DNA of 64,000 bases, from positions 1 to 64,000 of the forward strand of contig NZ_JADDRL010000049.1 of NCBI RefSeq assembly GCF_021538895.1, written 5' to 3'. The translations under genes were made by a program, and so were the position numbers. Below the pieces are notes generated by a model that ran no database searches, was not told the DNA's origin, and saw only the letters and a program-made list of their open reading frames with translations. How positions within the stretch are numbered: position 1 is the stretch's first letter; each line of letters starts with the position of its first letter. Below are positions 42,739 through 50,750 of this stretch, one piece after another. This stretch comes from Streptomyces olivochromogenes (GTDB taxonomy: Bacteria; Actinomycetota; Actinomycetes; Streptomycetales; Streptomycetaceae).

Positions 42739-43764
42739 CTAATGGTCACCGGCGCGGACATGTCCGCCGTGCTCGGTCCGTGGTCGCCTCGGGGAGGGTA
42801 CGGGGGCGCCGGGGGCCGCCGTCGAGAGGGCCTCACGCACCCGCAGGAAGTGTCCGAGCGGGTCGTCGGAGTCCCGGTCCCAGGGGAAGGAGGTGGCGTA
42901 CGGGCCGATCAGACGCAGCTGGGTGCGGGCGTCCTCCCAGCGCTCCAGGCGTACGAGGACGTACATCAGCTTGTTACGGATCGCGGCCGGGCAGGGGTCG
43001 GCCGCCGGGAACCACGCGGAGAGCGCGATGGCCCGGTCGGCCGCCGCGTCCAGCCGGTCCCGCGGCACCTCGGGGCCGCAGCCGTCGGTCAGATAGCCGA
43101 GGGCCGCCCGCGCCGGCAGCGCCTGGATCAGCGAGTTTGCCGGGGCGTCCTGGGCGGCCAGGTCGGCGAAGTCGAAGCACGCGTGGTGGGAGCCGTGCCA
43201 GGAGGCGGCCAGGTAGCGCAGGGCGGCCACGTGGCAGCCGTAGTGGTGCGGGGCACGGCGGATCGCCGCCTCCCACAGCTCCTCGAAGTACTTGTGCCCG
43301 GCCTTCGAACCGCGCGCGTGGTCCAGGGCGATCCGCCACGGCACCGGGTCGCGGCCGTCGGCGCGCGCGGCGGCGGTGATGAGCGGGTTCAGCTCGCGCA
43401 GCAACTCGGCCCGTGCCGGGGACCCCCAGGCCCGGTCCACCGCGAGCTGGGCGGTGACCAGCAGGACGTCCGGATCGTGCGGGTCGGCGGCGGACCACCG
43501 GTCGAGCCATTCGGCGCGCGAGCGGGCGAACGCGGCGAGCCGCAGCACGTACCGGTCGCGGTTCTCCCACTCGGCGGCCGCCCGGACGCCCGAGAGCAGT
43601 TCGGCGGCCGGCCCGTGGTCGCCCCGGCCGGCCGCGACCAGCGCGGGAGCCAGACGGGCGTCGGGCGCGTCGAGAAACACCTCGTCACCGGCGGGAGGCG
43701 CGGCGGGGCGCAGGGGGGATGACGCCTTCCGTGCGAGGCGGAAGAGCGCGCGCAGCAGAGCCAT
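42739..43764 (-). CDS. Uncharacterised helical-repeat-like protein
   Basis: ATG at 43764 gives 341 residues; ATG at 43776 would add four. No domain is recognised by motif. The spacing of hydrophobic residues and Ala-rich helices (RALFRLARKA, AAELLSGVRAAAEW, LLVTAQLAVDRAW, ALRYLAASW) suggests an alpha-solenoid of TPR type. It is first in a run with the Lon-N and YbaK genes. Soluble; no signal peptide. Confidence 0.7.
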   Translation of the reverse strand: MALLRALFRLARKASSPLRPAAPPAGDEVFLDAPDARLAPALVAAGRGDHGPAAELLSGVRAAAEWENRDRYVLRLAAFARSRAEWLDRWSAADPHDPDVLLVTAQLAVDRAWGSPARAELLRELNPLITAAARADGRDPVPWRIALDHARGSKAGHKYFEELWEAAIRRAPHHYGCHVAALRYLAASWHGSHHACFDFADLAAQDAPANSLIQALPARAALGYLTDGCGPEVPRDRLDAAADRAIALSAWFPAADPCPAAIRNKLMYVLVRLERWEDARTQLRLIGPYATSFPWDRDSDDPLGHFLRVREALSTAAPGAPVPSPRRPRTEHGGHVRAGDH

Positions 43765-43930
43765 GGTGTCAACCATTGAAAGACCGCAGGTCGGGGACGC
43801 GCCAGAGGGCGGAGGCAACCTGCGGAAAGTTGTACGTGCGGCGGTCAAGGCCGGGTAAAAGGTGATGGTTCAACCACTGTTGGGTACCTGCCACACATGC
43901 AGGCGCACGGCATGATCCAAACGAGAGGCC

Positions 43931-45508
43931 CTAGTTCCGCCGCAGCAGCCGCGTCGCCCCCGCCGCCACCGCCGTCGCCAGGATCCAGCCCAGCAGGATC
44001 AGCGCCGTGGACAGCCACTGCCAGACGGAGCTCATCTGCCACTGGCCCGCCTGGCTCAGGTCGATGACCGGCAGCAGCAGGTCCAGGGCGAGCAGTGCGG
44101 GACTCCAGGGCAGGTGCGAGTCGCCGTTCGCCGGCGAATGCTTGGCATGCGTGAAGGCGAACGCGCTCGTCGCCCACAGCACCGCCATCCACACGGCGGC
44201 CCGGCCCGGCCGGTACCCGTAGGCGACCACCATGTCCTGCAGATACCCCCAGACCTTCGGGACCAGCGGCAGCGTCTCGCGCCGTCGGCGCTGCTTGGCG
44301 AGCAGCACATGGCGCGCGTCCTCGTCCTCGCCGGCCGCTCGCAGCACGGTGGCGAGGCGCTCGTACGGCTCCGGGTTGTACTCGGCGGTGGCCGCCGCGA
44401 CCCAGTCCAGGCGCCGGGACAGCGGGAACGGCCCGTGCGGCACGAGGTTCTCGTAGGAGAAGCCGAGCATGTGCAGATTTCCGGGGTCCGGCCAGCTGTC
44501 CGCCCGGTCCACCAGGTTCACCACCCGCGCGCCCGACAGGACCACCTTGCCGCGCTGCGGTTTCTCCCCGAGGAAGCGCAGCTCCGGCACCTGCACACGG
44601 CGCATCGCCAGTTCCTGGTCGTCGGTGAAGGCGAACCGCGCCCGTTCCAGGTCGATGGCGTCGCCGACCCGCCCGTCGTCGAGCCGCACGCCGCCCTGGC
44701 ACTCGAACCGCTGGACGCGTGTCCCGCGCGCGGGTGTCGTGTTGCCCGCCATCGGGTTGCCCACGCCGGCCGGGGACAGGTACAGCGTGCGCCCGACGGT
44801 CAGCTGGGGGGCGTTCAGGGCCCGCCGGGTGTACGGGCTGGCCAGCCGGGCGCCGCGCAGGCTCAGCGAGACGCCGATCTTGGCGCTGCGCAGGCTCACC
44901 TCGCCGTGCGCCTCCAGCATGTCGGCCTGCAGGTCGTACCCCACGGTCAGGCCGTCCGCGCCGATCGAGCGGCCGTAGCGGTCCCGGTAGACGACCGCCT
45001 GGTTGATGAGTAGATCCGTGCCGATGTGCGCGTCGGTCAGCCGGATGCCGTTCTTGAAGCGGCAGCGCGGCAGGTGCAGGTCGCCCTCCGTGGTCACCCG
45101 GGCGGCCTCCAGGCGCGGCACGGAGCAGTTGACCATCCGTACGGTGTGGAAGCGCGCCTCGGGAAAGAGGATCTCCTTGTCGAAGCGGCAGCCCCGCAGC
45201 TCCAAGTACGGCACCACCGAGCCGCCCGCCAGGTCGAGGACGTCGGTGATCCGCGCGCCGACCAGCTTGAGGGACGCCACACGGCCCGGGAGCGGCGGCG
45301 GCCCGTCGAGGAGCAGCCAGGCGAGGATGCGGGCCCGCACGGTGCGCTCGGGTCCCCAGTCCTGTCCGCCGTGCGGATCGTCGGCGACGGCGTCCCCGGT
45401 GCTCAGGTCGTACACGCTGCCGTTGCGGAAGGCCTGCCACATGCCCGCCTCGGCGGCGGTCAGGTCGTCCGGCAGTTCTCCGGCACGGATGCCGGCCCCC
45501 TCGGTCAC
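43931..45508 (-). CDS. Beta-helix (pentapeptide-like) membrane protein
   Basis: GTG at 45508 gives 525 residues. About residues 60-330 are built of recurring short strands such as LKLVGARITDVLDL, LELRGCRF, VRMVNCSV, LHLPRCRF, IRLTDAHIG and VSLRSAKIGVSLSLRGARL, with a roughly 20-residue period, as in a right-handed beta-helix of the pentapeptide type. A helical region of about 100 residues follows, then three membrane segments at the C-terminus. Such genes are sometimes labelled oxidoreductase without support. Function unknown. Confidence 0.75.
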   Translation of the reverse strand: MTEGAGIRAGELPDDLTAAEAGMWQAFRNGSVYDLSTGDAVADDPHGGQDWGPERTVRARILAWLLLDGPPPLPGRVASLKLVGARITDVLDLAGGSVVPYLELRGCRFDKEILFPEARFHTVRMVNCSVPRLEAARVTTEGDLHLPRCRFKNGIRLTDAHIGTDLLINQAVVYRDRYGRSIGADGLTVGYDLQADMLEAHGEVSLRSAKIGVSLSLRGARLASPYTRRALNAPQLTVGRTLYLSPAGVGNPMAGNTTPARGTRVQRFECQGGVRLDDGRVGDAIDLERARFAFTDDQELAMRRVQVPELRFLGEKPQRGKVVLSGARVVNLVDRADSWPDPGNLHMLGFSYENLVPHGPFPLSRRLDWVAAATAEYNPEPYERLATVLRAAGEDEDARHVLLAKQRRRRETLPLVPKVWGYLQDMVVAYGYRPGRAAVWMAVLWATSAFAFTHAKHSPANGDSHLPWSPALLALDLLLPVIDLSQAGQWQMSSVWQWLSTALILLGWILATAVAAGATRLLRRN

Positions 45509-45618
45509 GGCTCCCCCTTCTTCCCCGTCTACTCGCGGGTTCGTCCGTCGGTACAGCGGTTCATGCCCGCTGTGTGACGCCGTGAACGCATGAGGTGAGG
45601 GAGATCTTCCGGGTTCCC

Positions 45619-45680
45619 GTCAGCGCTCGTCAGCGCTCGTCAGCGCTCGTCAGCGCTCGTCAGCGCTCGTCAGCGCTCGT
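45619..45680 (+). repeat. Six perfect 10-bp tandem repeats upstream of hisD
   Basis: CAGCGCTCGT is present six times without a mismatch at 45621-45680, preceded by GT. Each unit contains the palindrome AGCGCT. The array ends 67 bases before the hisD GTG, in the promoter region. Confidence 0.9.
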
Positions 45681-45689
45681 CCACGTTCT

Positions 45690-45720
45690 GTATCAGCCAT
45701 TGATACGCGCGGACAATGCT
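45690..45720 (+). promoter_or_regulatory. Palindrome and -10-like box upstream of hisD
   Basis: GTATCA (45690-45695) and TGATAC (45701-45706) form an inverted repeat with a 5-base spacer. GACAAT (45712-45717) could be the -10 box. This would place an operator next to the promoter of the his operon. Confidence 0.45.
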
Positions 45721-45747
45721 CGACGCCGGTCTGAGAGAATTGGGCCT

Positions 45748-47073
45748 GTGATCTCCCGAATCGATCTGCGCGGCGACGCCCTTCCCGAGGGCCCCGCCCT
45801 GCGCGACCTGCTGCCCCGAGCCGACTTCGACGTTCAGACCGCCCTGGAGAAGGTGCGTCCGATCTGCGAGGCCGTGCATCATCGGGGCGACGCGGCGCTG
45901 ATCGACTTCGCCGAGAAGTTCGACGGGGTGCGGCTGGAATCGGTCCGGGTCCCGGCGCGGGCGCTGACCGACGCCCTGGACGGGCTCGACCCGGCCGTGC
46001 GCGCGGCCCTGGAGGAGTCCATCCGCCGCGCCCGCATCGTCCACCGCGAACAGCGCCGTACGACCCGTACGACGCAGGTCGTGCCCGGCGGCTCCGTCAC
46101 CGAGAAGTGGGTGCCGGTCGAGCGCGTCGGCCTGTACGCGCCCGGTGGCCGCTCCGTCTACCCCTCCTCCGTGATCATGAACGTGGTGCCCGCGCAGGAG
46201 GCCGGCGTCGAGTCGATCGCCCTGGCCTCCCCGGCCCAGGCGGAGTTCGGCGGACTGCCGCACCCGACGATCCTCGCCGCCTGCGCGCTGCTCGGCGTCG
46301 ACGAGGTGTACGCCGCGGGCGGTGCCACCGCCGTCGCGATGTTCGCGTACGGCACGGAGTCCTGCCCGCCTGCCCGCATGGTCACCGGCCCCGGCAACAT
46401 CTGGGTCGCCGCCGCCAAGCGCTTCTTCACCGGGAAGATCGGCATCGACGCGGAGGCCGGCCCCACCGAGATCGCGATCCTCGCGGACGAGACGGCCGAC
46501 CCGGTGCACGTCGCCGCCGACCTGATCAGCCAGGCCGAGCACGACCCGCTGGCGGCGGCCGTGCTGGTCACGGACTCGACCGAGCTGGCCGACGCGGTGG
46601 ACAAGGAGCTGGAGCCGCAGGTCGCGGCCACCAAGCACATCGAGGACCGCATCCGCCCGGCGCTCAGCGGCAGGCAGTCCGCGATCGTCCTGGTCGACGG
46701 CCTCGACGAGGGCCTCAGGGTGGTCGACGCGTACGGCGCCGAGCACCTGGAGATCCAGACCGCCGACGCCGCCGCGGTCGCCGACCGGGTGCGGAACGCG
46801 GGCGCGGTCTTCATCGGCCCCTGGGCGCCGGTCTCGCTGGGCGACTACGCGGCCGGCTCCAATCACGTCCTGCCCACCGGCGGCTGCGCCTGCCACTCCT
46901 CCGGCCTGTCCGTCCAGTCCTTCCTGCGCGGCATCCACATCGTGGACTACACAAAGGACGCCCTGGCCGAGGTCGCGCACCACGTGGTGACGCTGGCGGA
47001 GGCGGAGGACCTGCCCGCGCACGGCGCGGCCGTCAAGGCGAGGTTCGGCTGGAAGGTACCGACGAGCAAGTGA
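45748..47073 (+). CDS. hisD: Histidinol dehydrogenase HisD
   Basis: Catalyses the last two oxidations of histidine synthesis. GTG at 45748 gives 441 residues. Motifs: VPGGSVTEKWVPVERVGLYAPGG, YAAGGATAVAMFAYGT, GPGNIWVAAAKR, AEHDPLAAAVLVT, AEHLEIQT and GSNHVLPTGG, including the zinc and catalytic His/Glu residues. The frame runs back through the tandem repeats, but starts there would translate only the repeat. First gene of the his operon; overlaps hisC by 4 bases. Confidence 0.96.
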   Translation: MISRIDLRGDALPEGPALRDLLPRADFDVQTALEKVRPICEAVHHRGDAALIDFAEKFDGVRLESVRVPARALTDALDGLDPAVRAALEESIRRARIVHREQRRTTRTTQVVPGGSVTEKWVPVERVGLYAPGGRSVYPSSVIMNVVPAQEAGVESIALASPAQAEFGGLPHPTILAACALLGVDEVYAAGGATAVAMFAYGTESCPPARMVTGPGNIWVAAAKRFFTGKIGIDAEAGPTEIAILADETADPVHVAADLISQAEHDPLAAAVLVTDSTELADAVDKELEPQVAATKHIEDRIRPALSGRQSAIVLVDGLDEGLRVVDAYGAEHLEIQTADAAAVADRVRNAGAVFIGPWAPVSLGDYAAGSNHVLPTGGCACHSSGLSVQSFLRGIHIVDYTKDALAEVAHHVVTLAEAEDLPAHGAAVKARFGWKVPTSK

Positions 47074-48209
47074 GCTTCGGAATCGACGATCTCCCCGTAC
47101 GGGACGAGCTGCGCGGCAAGTCCCCCTACGGCGCGCCCCAACTGGACGTCCCCGTACGGCTGAACACGAACGAGAACCCGTACCCGCTGCCCGAGCCGCT
47201 GGTCGAGCGGATCGCGGAGCGGGTGCGCGAGGCCGCCCGTGACCTGAACCGCTATCCCGACCGGGACGCGGTCCAGCTGCGCACCGAGCTGGCCAAGTAC
47301 CTGACGAAGACCGGCAAGCACCCGCTCGGCATGGAGAACGTCTGGGCGGCCAACGGCTCCAACGAGGTCATCCAGCAGCTGCTGCAGACCTTCGGCGGAC
47401 CGGGCCGTACGGCGATCGGCTTCGAGCCGTCGTACTCGATGCACGCGCTCATCGCGCGCGGCACCGGCACGGGCTGGATCTCCGGCCCGCGTGGCGAGGA
47501 CTTCACGATCGACGTGGCGGCGGCCCGGCGGGCCGTCGAGGAGCACCGGCCGGACGTCGTCTTCATCACCACCCCCAACAACCCCACGGGCAACTCGGTC
47601 CCGCCCGAGACGGTCCTCGCGCTGTACGAGGCCGCGCAGGCCGTGAAGCCGACGATGGTGATCGTCGACGAGGCGTACATCGAGTTCAGCCACGGCGACT
47701 CGCTGCTGCCGCTGCTCGACGGCCGGCCGTACCTCGTCGTCTCGCGGACGATGTCGAAGGCGTTCGGGGCGGCGGGCCTGCGCCTCGGCTACCTCGCCGC
47801 GCACCCCGCGGTCGTGGACGCCGTACAGCTCGTACGGCTGCCGTACCACCTGTCGGCGATCACCCAGGCGACCGCCCTGGCCGCCCTGGAGCACACCGAC
47901 ACGCTGCTGAAGTACGTCGAGCGGCTCAAGGCGGAGCGGGACCGGCTGGTGAGCGAGCTCAGGTCCATCGGCTACGACGTCACCGAGTCCGACGCGAACT
48001 TCGTGCAGTTCGGGCGGTTCGCGGACGCCCACACCGCGTGGCGGAAGATCCTCGACCGGGGTGTGCTGGTCCGGGACAACGGCGTACCCGGGTGGCTGCG
48101 GGTGTCCGCCGGAACCCCGCAGGAGAACGACGCGTTCCTCGACGCGGTACGTGACTTGAAGTGTTTCGTGGGGGACACCCCCACCCCCCCGAAGGAGCTG
48201 GACGCATGA
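47070..48209 (+). CDS. hisC: Histidinol-phosphate aminotransferase HisC
   Basis: PLP-dependent class I/II aminotransferase of 379 residues. N-terminal LNTNENPYPLPEPL, PNNPTGNSV, VDEAYIEFS, the PLP Lys in SRTMSKAFGAAGLRLGYL. GTG at 47070 overlaps hisD by 4 bases. The last ~15 residues (CFVGDTPTPPKELDA) are encoded by a palindromic GC repeat and do not look like a normal HisC end. Confidence 0.95.
   Translation: MSFGIDDLPVRDELRGKSPYGAPQLDVPVRLNTNENPYPLPEPLVERIAERVREAARDLNRYPDRDAVQLRTELAKYLTKTGKHPLGMENVWAANGSNEVIQQLLQTFGGPGRTAIGFEPSYSMHALIARGTGTGWISGPRGEDFTIDVAAARRAVEEHRPDVVFITTPNNPTGNSVPPETVLALYEAAQAVKPTMVIVDEAYIEFSHGDSLLPLLDGRPYLVVSRTMSKAFGAAGLRLGYLAAHPAVVDAVQLVRLPYHLSAITQATALAALEHTDTLLKYVERLKAERDRLVSELRSIGYDVTESDANFVQFGRFADAHTAWRKILDRGVLVRDNGVPGWLRVSAGTPQENDAFLDAVRDLKCFVGDTPTPPKELDA
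48168..48184 (+). repeat. Palindromic GTGGGGG-ACA-CCCCCAC element inside the end of hisC
   Basis: A perfect 7-bp stem with a 3-base loop, followed by a run of C. Similar GTGGGGGACACCCCCAC sequences are, as I recall, dispersed in Streptomyces genomes. Here it is read in frame and just precedes the hisB ribosome site. Confidence 0.6.
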
Positions 48210-48799
48210 GCCGCGTTGGACGCGTGGAGCGGACCACCAAGGAGACCTCGGTCCTCGTCGAGATCGATCTCGACGGCACCGGCAAGACCGACATCGCGAC
48301 GGGCGTCGGCTTCTACGACCACATGCTCGACCAGCTCGGCCGACACGGTCTGTTCGACCTGACCGTGAAGACCGACGGTGACCTGCACATCGACTCGCAC
48401 CACACCATCGAGGACACCGCCCTCGCGCTGGGCGCCGCCTTCAAGCAGGCGCTCGGCGACAAGGTGGGGATCTACCGGTTCGGCAACTGCACGGTCCCGC
48501 TGGACGAGTCCCTCGCCCAGGTGACCGTCGACCTGTCCGGCCGCCCCTACCTCGTGCACACCGAGCCCGAGAACATGGCGCCGATGATCGGCGAGTACGA
48601 CACGACGATGACCCGGCACATCCTCGAGTCCTTCGTCGCCCAGGCGCAGATAGCACTGCACGTGCACGTGCCCTACGGGCGCAACGCGCACCACATCGTG
48701 GAGTGCCAGTTCAAGGCGCTGGCCCGAGCCCTGCGCTACGCCAGCGAGCGCGACCCGCGCGCGGCCGGCATCCTCCCCTCCACGAAGGGCGCGCTGTAA
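48206..48799 (+). CDS. hisB: Imidazoleglycerol-phosphate dehydratase HisB
   Basis: Monofunctional dehydratase of 197 residues; the phosphatase domain fused in E. coli is absent. Metal-binding His clusters are seen in GVGFYDHMLDQLGRHG, DSHHTIEDTA, and GRNAHHIVE. ATG at 48206 overlaps the hisC stop; a GAAGGAG ribosome site lies 7 bases upstream. Confidence 0.96.
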   Translation: MSRVGRVERTTKETSVLVEIDLDGTGKTDIATGVGFYDHMLDQLGRHGLFDLTVKTDGDLHIDSHHTIEDTALALGAAFKQALGDKVGIYRFGNCTVPLDESLAQVTVDLSGRPYLVHTEPENMAPMIGEYDTTMTRHILESFVAQAQIALHVHVPYGRNAHHIVECQFKALARALRYASERDPRAAGILPSTKGAL

Positions 48800-48802
48800 C
48801 CC

Positions 48803-48967
48803 ATGAACGGTCTGTCCACCGTCCTGATCGTCGTCGGCCTCTTCCTCGTCGGCGGCATCATGTCCTTCGTCAAGCAGAAGATGCCGGCGAGCCTGATCGT
48901 GCTGCTCTCGATCGGCGCCGCGATGTGCCTCGTCGCGGGTGTCATGCGGCTGGAGGTGTGGAATTGA
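48803..48967 (+). CDS. Small two-segment membrane protein in the his operon (54 residues)
   Basis: ATG at 48803, 3 bases after the hisB stop, gives 54 residues with two hydrophobic segments: LSTVLIVVGLFLVGGIMSFV and SLIVLLSIGAAMCLVAGV. The stop overlaps a TTG start of hisH as TTGA, so its translation should drive hisH. The clean reading frame and tight packing argue that it is a real gene. Function unknown. Confidence 0.8.
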   Translation: MNGLSTVLIVVGLFLVGGIMSFVKQKMPASLIVLLSIGAAMCLVAGVMRLEVWN

Positions 48968-49605
48968 GCGCACCCAAGAACGTCGTGGTCTTCGACTACG
49001 GCTTCGGCAACGTCCGCTCCGCCGAGCGCGCCCTCGCGCGCGCGGGGGCCGACGTCGAGATCACGCGTGACTTCGACAAGGCCATGAACGCCGACGGACT
49101 GCTGGTGCCGGGCGTCGGCGCCTTCGCCGCCTGCATGCGCGGCCTGCGCGAGGCCCGCGGCGACTGGGTCATCGACCGCCGGCTGTCCGGCGGCCGCCCG
49201 GTCATGGGCATCTGTGTCGGCATGCAGATCCTGTTCGCCCGCGGCATCGAGCACGGTGTTCAGACCGAGGGCCTCGACGAGTGGCCCGGTTCGGTCGAGC
49301 CGCTCCAGGCCGACGTCGTGCCCCACATGGGCTGGAACACCGTGGACGTGGCGGCCGGCTCCGAGCTGTTCGCCGGCCTCGACACGGACGCGCGCTTCTA
49401 CTTCGTGCACTCCTACGCCGTCCACGAGTGGACCCTTCAGACCCACAACGCGGCGATGCGGGCCCCCAAGGTGACCTGGTCGACGCACGGCGAGCCGTTC
49501 GTGGCCGCCGTGGAGAACGGCGCCCTGTGGGCCACGCAGTTCCACCCCGAGAAGTCCGGCGACGCCGGAGCCCAGCTCCTCACCAACTGGATCGGAACCC
49601 TGTGA
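48964..49605 (+). CDS. hisH: Imidazole glycerol phosphate synthase, glutaminase subunit HisH
   Basis: Class I glutamine amidotransferase that feeds ammonia to HisF. TTG at 48964 is chosen because GGAGG (48952-48956) is 7 bases upstream and the TTG overlaps the previous stop; the in-frame GTG at 48958 lies too near that ribosome site. The 213 residues contain the nucleophile Cys in GICVGMQ and the His/Glu pair in QFHPEKSGDAG. A non-ATG/GTG start is rare and may limit expression. Confidence 0.93.
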   Translation: MSAPKNVVVFDYGFGNVRSAERALARAGADVEITRDFDKAMNADGLLVPGVGAFAACMRGLREARGDWVIDRRLSGGRPVMGICVGMQILFARGIEHGVQTEGLDEWPGSVEPLQADVVPHMGWNTVDVAAGSELFAGLDTDARFYFVHSYAVHEWTLQTHNAAMRAPKVTWSTHGEPFVAAVENGALWATQFHPEKSGDAGAQLLTNWIGTL

Positions 49606-50327
49606 GCAAGCTCGAACTCCTCCCCGCCGTCGACGTCCGCGACGGCCAGGCCGTCCGTCTCGTGCACGGCGAGTCCGGGACGGAAACGTCGTACGGCTCC
49701 CCGCTGGAGGCCGCCCTCGCCTGGCAGCGCTCGGGCGCCGAGTGGCTGCACCTGGTCGACCTGGACGCCGCCTTCGGCACCGGTGACAACCGCGAGCTGA
49801 TCGCCGAGGTCGCGGGGGCGATGGACATCAAGGTGGAACTGTCCGGAGGCATCCGCGACGACGCCTCCCTGGCGGCCGCTCTCGCGACGGGCTGCACCCG
49901 GGTGAACCTGGGCACCGCCGCCCTGGAGACCCCCGAGTGGGTCGCCAAGGTCATCGCCGAGCACGGCGACAAGATCGCGGTCGGCCTCGACGTGCGCGGC
50001 ACGACCCTGCGCGGCCGTGGCTGGACCCGGGACGGCGGCGACCTCTACGAGACGCTGGAGCGCCTCGACAAGGAGGGCTGCGCGCGCTACGTCGTCACCG
50101 ACATCGCCAAGGACGGCACGCTCCAGGGCCCCAACCTGGAGCTGCTGAAGAACGTCTGCGCCGTGACCGACCGTCCGGTCGTGGCTTCCGGCGGCGTGTC
50201 GTCCCTGGACGACCTGCGCGCCATCGCCGAGCTGGTACCCCTCGGTGTCGAGGGCTCCATCGTCGGGAAGGCCCTGTACGCGAAGGCGTTCACCCTGGAA
50301 GAGGCCTTGGAGGCTGTGTCGTCATGA
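49602..50327 (+). CDS. priA: Bifunctional HisA/TrpF isomerase PriA
   Basis: TIM-barrel isomerase of 241 residues, overlapping hisH by 4 bases (GTGA). Streptomyces PriA acts on both ProFAR (histidine) and PRA (tryptophan). Catalytic Asp residues in LLPAVDVRDGQ and VTDIAKDGTLQGPN, and phosphate loops SGGIRDD and VASGGVSSLDD, are visible. The window has trpE, trpC, trpB and trpA but no trpF, which fits the dual role. Confidence 0.94.
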   Translation: MSKLELLPAVDVRDGQAVRLVHGESGTETSYGSPLEAALAWQRSGAEWLHLVDLDAAFGTGDNRELIAEVAGAMDIKVELSGGIRDDASLAAALATGCTRVNLGTAALETPEWVAKVIAEHGDKIAVGLDVRGTTLRGRGWTRDGGDLYETLERLDKEGCARYVVTDIAKDGTLQGPNLELLKNVCAVTDRPVVASGGVSSLDDLRAIAELVPLGVEGSIVGKALYAKAFTLEEALEAVSS

Positions 50328-50716
50328 CGTCCGATGCCGTACGGCGTGTGCAGAGCGGAAGTCCCTGGGAAGAGAGCTTCGGTTTCGCGCGCGCCGTCGC
50401 GGCGGGCGACCGTGTGCTGGTGGCCGGCACGTCGTCCTTCAAGGGACGCGTGCTGTACGGCGAGGGCGACCCGTACGAACAGGCGAAGGTGGCCTTCGCC
50501 GCCGCGCTCGACGCGATCGCCGAGTTCGGGCTCGGTCCGGAGTCGGTGATCCGGACCAGGATGTACCTGTCCCATCTGCGGGACGTCGACGAGGCGGGCC
50601 GTGCCCACAAGGAGCTGTTCGACTCCGTGCGCCCGGTCTCGACCCTGCTGGTCGTGGAGGGGTTCGTCGACCCGCGCATCCTGGTCGAAGTGGAATTGGA
50701 AGCCTTCCGGGGCTAG
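50324..50716 (+). CDS. RidA-family protein (YjgF/YER057c/UK114)
   Basis: A 130-residue RidA-type protein; members deaminate reactive enamine/imine intermediates. ATG at 50324 overlaps priA by 4 bases. Motifs: VAGTSSFKG and the C-terminal VVEGFVDPRILVEVELEAFRG. In classic RidA the catalytic Arg lies in a similar place (here DPRILVEVE). Its position between priA and hisF links it to the his operon. Confidence 0.88.
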   Translation: MTSDAVRRVQSGSPWEESFGFARAVAAGDRVLVAGTSSFKGRVLYGEGDPYEQAKVAFAAALDAIAEFGLGPESVIRTRMYLSHLRDVDEAGRAHKELFDSVRPVSTLLVVEGFVDPRILVEVELEAFRG

Positions 50717-50750
50717 AGGCATTCAGAGGCATCGAAGGAGCCGTGGATTC

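Noticed and set aside
45619..45680. Possible CRISPR array
   Set aside because: The units are contiguous 10-mers with no spacers.
45595..45747. Upstream extension of hisD through the decamer repeats
   Set aside because: The extension would be a Ser/Ala/Arg repeat not found in HisD; GTG 45748 gives the family length.
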